Below are positions 51,676-53,600 of a DNA stretch of 53,600 nucleotides, one piece after another. This DNA is from Nitrospina sp. (lineage in GTDB: Bacteria; Nitrospinota; Nitrospinia; Nitrospinales; Nitrospinaceae). Under the pieces are notes generated by a model. It did not search any database. It saw nothing but the letters and a program-made list of their open reading frames with translations, and was not told where the DNA came from. The translations under genes were made by a program, and so were the position numbers. Numbering within the stretch: position 1 is the stretch's first letter; each line of letters begins with the position of its first letter. The stretch spans positions 1-53,600 of the forward strand of contig JAGQJZ010000008.1 of the NCBI GenBank assembly GCA_020430445.1. The letters run 5' to 3'.

Positions 51676-52345
51676 TTGCGTTAGCGGAAATTCAGGAATT
51701 ATTCCTTCGGTTTTATCACCCTGCCAATCTGGCAATCCTTTGTTAATGTAACAATAATGGGGTGGGTTTTATTTCTGAATTCGGAAAAAAATTCATTTTT
51801 TATTTTCGAAACATGAACTGTCTGGCGATCTGTTCTAGAAAAAAATTCACAATAATCTCCCAAATAATAGTGAAACTAAAAAAAACATTAAAAGACCATG
51901 GGATTTCTCAATTTATGGATTCCTGTCCTGCCGAAATCAGGGCTGGAACGATATGGCCCAAACGGGTCAAACAGTAGATTTACAAATTCCATGAGTGTTA
52001 ATAGAAATCCCGAAAAATTTGGCATACCCTTAAATTAACCATTGAAAATATAAGGAGTTTTCGCGTTTATTTTTTCCTAAAAACATTGACATCCCTAGGC
52101 TTTGTTATATAGTACGAGCGATTTTTATTGCCATTTTGGTCATTATTATTGAAACTTAAGATAAAGAGATTTGGCAATAAAAGCAGAGGTTGGCATGGCA
52201 TTAAACAAATTCAGCTTTTTTCCCCTTTTGGAAACTCCTGGACATTCAATCTGCTATCAATAACAGCCTTTTCCTGTGTTTCTGAAAAGGCGGTGGCGTT
52301 TTTGGTAATTTGAAAAAACAGGAAAAAAATTTCGGATTAAGTGAT
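51676..52345 (+). other. AT-rich gene-free stretch with a strong promoter-like signal
   Basis: About 670 bases with much lower GC than the flanking genes. Short readings (for example 51762-51977 and 52128-52313) use GTG or TTG starts and have no recognisable product. TTGACA (52086-52091), a 16-base spacer and TATAGT (52108-52113) form a good sigma-70-type promoter directed at the XRE gene, leaving a leader of about 230 bases. An 8-bp hairpin, GCCTTTTC/GAAAAGGC (52266-52291), followed by a broken T-rich stretch lies late in the leader. Confidence 0.55.
52086..52113 (+). promoter_or_regulatory. Candidate sigma-70-type promoter upstream of the XRE regulator
   Basis: The -35 is a perfect TTGACA (52086-52091), the spacer is 16 bases and the -10 is TATAGT (52108-52113). 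Expected transcription start is near 52120, about 225 bases before the XRE start codon. Confidence 0.55.
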
Positions 52346-52765
52346 ATGGAAGAAAAGAGATCCGGTGCAGCTAAATACCTTGGCAGGCGTCTTCGCGAAT
52401 GGCGGAAGACCCTCCCTTTAAAATCTTATGAATTGGCCCGGTTGATCAAGATTTCCCAGGGGTCGCTGTCAGATATTGAGAATGATAAGTCCCTCCCTTC
52501 CGCCGACACTCTGGCAAAATTGTACCAGCACACGAATATCAATATCATCTGGCTGTTGACGGGCAGGGGGCCGATGACCCGTACAGACCCGGCGGGTGCG
52601 GATGACGGGAAACGGGATGTGGTCGAGGAAGCGTCTGAATCTTATGGCGAAGATCAGAAACTCGTGGAATTGATTGCCAAGCTGGTCCGTATTTACAAAA
52701 AAGGCGGGCATGAGAAGCGCGCCCATCTGGTGGGCTTTTTAAACGGGGCCGACCCGGGAGACTGA
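52346..52765 (+). CDS. XRE-family helix-turn-helix regulator
   Basis: ATG 52346 gives 139 residues; a TTG 36 bases upstream is possible and neither start has a strong ribosome site. The XRE/Cro-type domain covers about 9-65: LGRRLREWRKTLPLKSYELARLIKISQGSLSDIENDKSLPSADTLAKLYQHTNINIIWLLTGRG. The INIIWLLTGRG end is typical of CI-like repressors of phage or mobile-element origin. The acidic C-terminal part (about 75-139) has no peptidase motif. The AT-rich, lower-GC surroundings point to acquired DNA. The target genes are unknown. Confidence 0.85.
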   Translation: MEEKRSGAAKYLGRRLREWRKTLPLKSYELARLIKISQGSLSDIENDKSLPSADTLAKLYQHTNINIIWLLTGRGPMTRTDPAGADDGKRDVVEEASESYGEDQKLVELIAKLVRIYKKGGHEKRAHLVGFLNGADPGD

Positions 52766-52837
52766 GGTCCTTGCGGACGGCTAACGTCTTGGCGCGTATA
52801 GCGGTTGTATATGGTTTTTCTACAGAACCTGGGTGGC
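52765..52837. repeat. Dispersed intergenic repeat copy
   Basis: 'AGGTCCTTGCGGACGGC' (52765-52781) then 'TATGGTTTTTCTACAGAACC' (52810-52829), the same pair of blocks as after the tmRNA and at 14382-14455, more diverged. The copy starts at the stop codon of the XRE gene. Confidence 0.5.
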
Positions 52838-52862
52838 TATATATGGCTGGCCCCGCGCCGAG

Positions 52863-52950
52863 CGGTCCTTGCGGACGGCCACTTGCCGTGAGGCGGCCTC
52901 CTGCCACAAACAATATTGCCGATGGGTTTTTTCGCAGAACCTGCGGTCCG
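52863..52950. repeat. Dispersed intergenic repeat copy (adjacent second copy)
   Basis: 'CGGTCCTTGCGGACGGCC' (52863-52880) then 'GATGGGTTTTTTCGCAGAACC' like sequence (52921-52941), following the copy at 52765-52837 directly. Two copies in a row also occur after the tmRNA (one of them partial). Confidence 0.5.
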
Positions 52951-52952
52951 TG

Positions 52953-53600
52953 CTAGGCGGACCCCTGTATCGATCCGATTTCCCAGTTGATTTCCAAATC
53001 CACCCCGCCGCGCGGCGTCACATCCAGTTCCCATAGAAACCACAGGCAGGTGCCCTGATAGGTTTTTTCGAATCCATCCTCGGACTGGGACACGGTTTCA
53101 ATGGGGTAAAACAGGATGCGGGCTGGCGTGAGGGTCTTCCACCGTACCTCAAATCCCGCCCAGCCATCGCGTACGGCCCATTCCAGCCGTTTGGAGACCT
53201 CTCCCTCCTGCCCCACGCGGACGCGGTCAGATTCCCCACCCGGGTCCACAAAATACCGGTCTTCGGCGTCCCCGGCCAGGAGCGTGATATTGAACTCGAC
53301 TCCAAACAGTCCCTGCAGGGGATTTTCCCCACGGTTTTCCAGATGATACCGGGTCAGAATTCCGGCGGAGGTTTCTGGAAACCGGAGGGTTTTCTGCAAA
53401 AACGCCCCTGGTTGATTTACATTTACTAGTGTCTCCTGCTCCATCTCCAGTTGAAAGCCGTCCGGGGATGCGGTGCCCGTTGACTGGAACGGTTGGTCGT
53501 AAAACCGCAGGTATCCGCTGGGTCCGCCCCGCTTCAGGTCGTCGAGCGTGACCCCGGCAGGGAAGAGGCATTCCTGCAGCGACAGGCGCTCCCGGGGGTC
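52953..53600 (-). CDS. C-terminal part of a GH57-type 4-alpha-glucanotransferase/alpha-amylase (partial)
   Basis: The frame is open from the right edge (DPRERLSLQECLFPAGVTLDDLKRGG...) to TAG 52953-52955, giving 215 residues. It resembles the C-terminal beta domains of GH57 4-alpha-glucanotransferases and amylases: RERLSLQE-type linker, LENRGENPLQGLFGVEFNITLLAGD, EWAVRDGWAGFEVRWKT, IETVSQSEDGFEKTYQGTCLWFLWELDVTPRG. The catalytic domain lies outside the window, so the activity is inferred. It would remodel maltodextrin or glycogen. It converges on the XRE gene through two repeat copies. Confidence 0.75.
   Translation of the reverse strand, partial: DPRERLSLQECLFPAGVTLDDLKRGGPSGYLRFYDQPFQSTGTASPDGFQLEMEQETLVNVNQPGAFLQKTLRFPETSAGILTRYHLENRGENPLQGLFGVEFNITLLAGDAEDRYFVDPGGESDRVRVGQEGEVSKRLEWAVRDGWAGFEVRWKTLTPARILFYPIETVSQSEDGFEKTYQGTCLWFLWELDVTPRGGVDLEINWEIGSIQGSA

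Noticed and set aside
51762-52313. Two short open frames in the AT-rich stretch
   Set aside because: They need GTG or TTG starts without ribosome sites and give no recognisable proteins.

Overview
The window is dense bacterial chromosome from a Gram-negative organism. It encodes apolipoprotein N-acyltransferase, a TonB-dependent receptor, a TolC-type channel, an outer-membrane barrel and several lipoproteins. Coding DNA is moderately GC-rich and intergenic DNA is repeat-rich. The style (dispersed intergenic repeats, an ExeA/GspB pair, a YfiR signalling cassette, DUF1318, DUF2339) suggests a deltaproteobacteria-like or Nitrospinota-like lineage. That placement is inference; nothing here fixes the species. 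No phage, transposase, rRNA, tRNA or CRISPR array was seen.

Layout. 1-4.6 kb: end of an unknown gene, an SGNH-hydrolase-like membrane protein, a DUF2071 protein, lnt, and a small BFD-like [2Fe-2S] protein, with mosaic intergenic repeats. 4.8-5.2 kb: a complete tmRNA. 5.5-6.2 kb: an unrecognised protein with a CheD/CNF-like LxGC...His signature. 6.4-10.3 kb: histidine degradation operon hutG-hutU-hutI without hutH. 10.7-14.3 kb: a large secreted subtilisin-like protease with FG-GAP-like repeats and a clear terminator. 14.5-21.6 kb: heavy-metal efflux cluster (His-rich protein, czcC, czcB, czcA). 21.6-27.7 kb, minus strand: small membrane protein, DUF2339 protein, alginate-export-type barrel, modA with two ModE-like boxes, and a second SGNH protein.

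27.9-33.8 kb, plus strand: rsmI, a MinD/ParA-like ATPase, a bactofilin, a membrane-anchored YkuD L,D-transpeptidase-like protein, argH, a tiny LptM-like lipoprotein and a lipoprotein cytochrome c. The bactofilin and the transpeptidase share a homologous ~60-residue N-terminus (21 of 60 identical, ungapped). Together with the ATPase they look like an undescribed scaffold-linked cell-wall module, the best candidate here for a new system. 34-39.7 kb: TonB receptor, YfiR, CHASE8-type hybrid histidine kinase, a small hypothetical protein and a DsrE-family protein. 40-45.8 kb, minus strand: alpha-E protein with circularly permuted ATP-grasp, then GspB and an ExeA-type ATPase carrying a J-like domain without HPD, separated by a 77-bp tandem repeat.

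46-53.6 kb: a BrnT/BrnA toxin-antitoxin pair (toxin probably damaged), a DUF1318 lipoprotein and a ketosynthase, nagZ with a glycosyltransferase-39-like membrane protein, an AT-rich stretch of about 0.65 kb with a strong sigma-70-like promoter leading to an XRE regulator, and the C-terminus of a GH57-type glucanotransferase/amylase.

Functional links: several loci concern the envelope (Lnt, LptM-like, NagZ, YkuD/bactofilin, ExeA/GspB). Metal and oxyanion handling (Czc, ModA) and histidine use form separate units.
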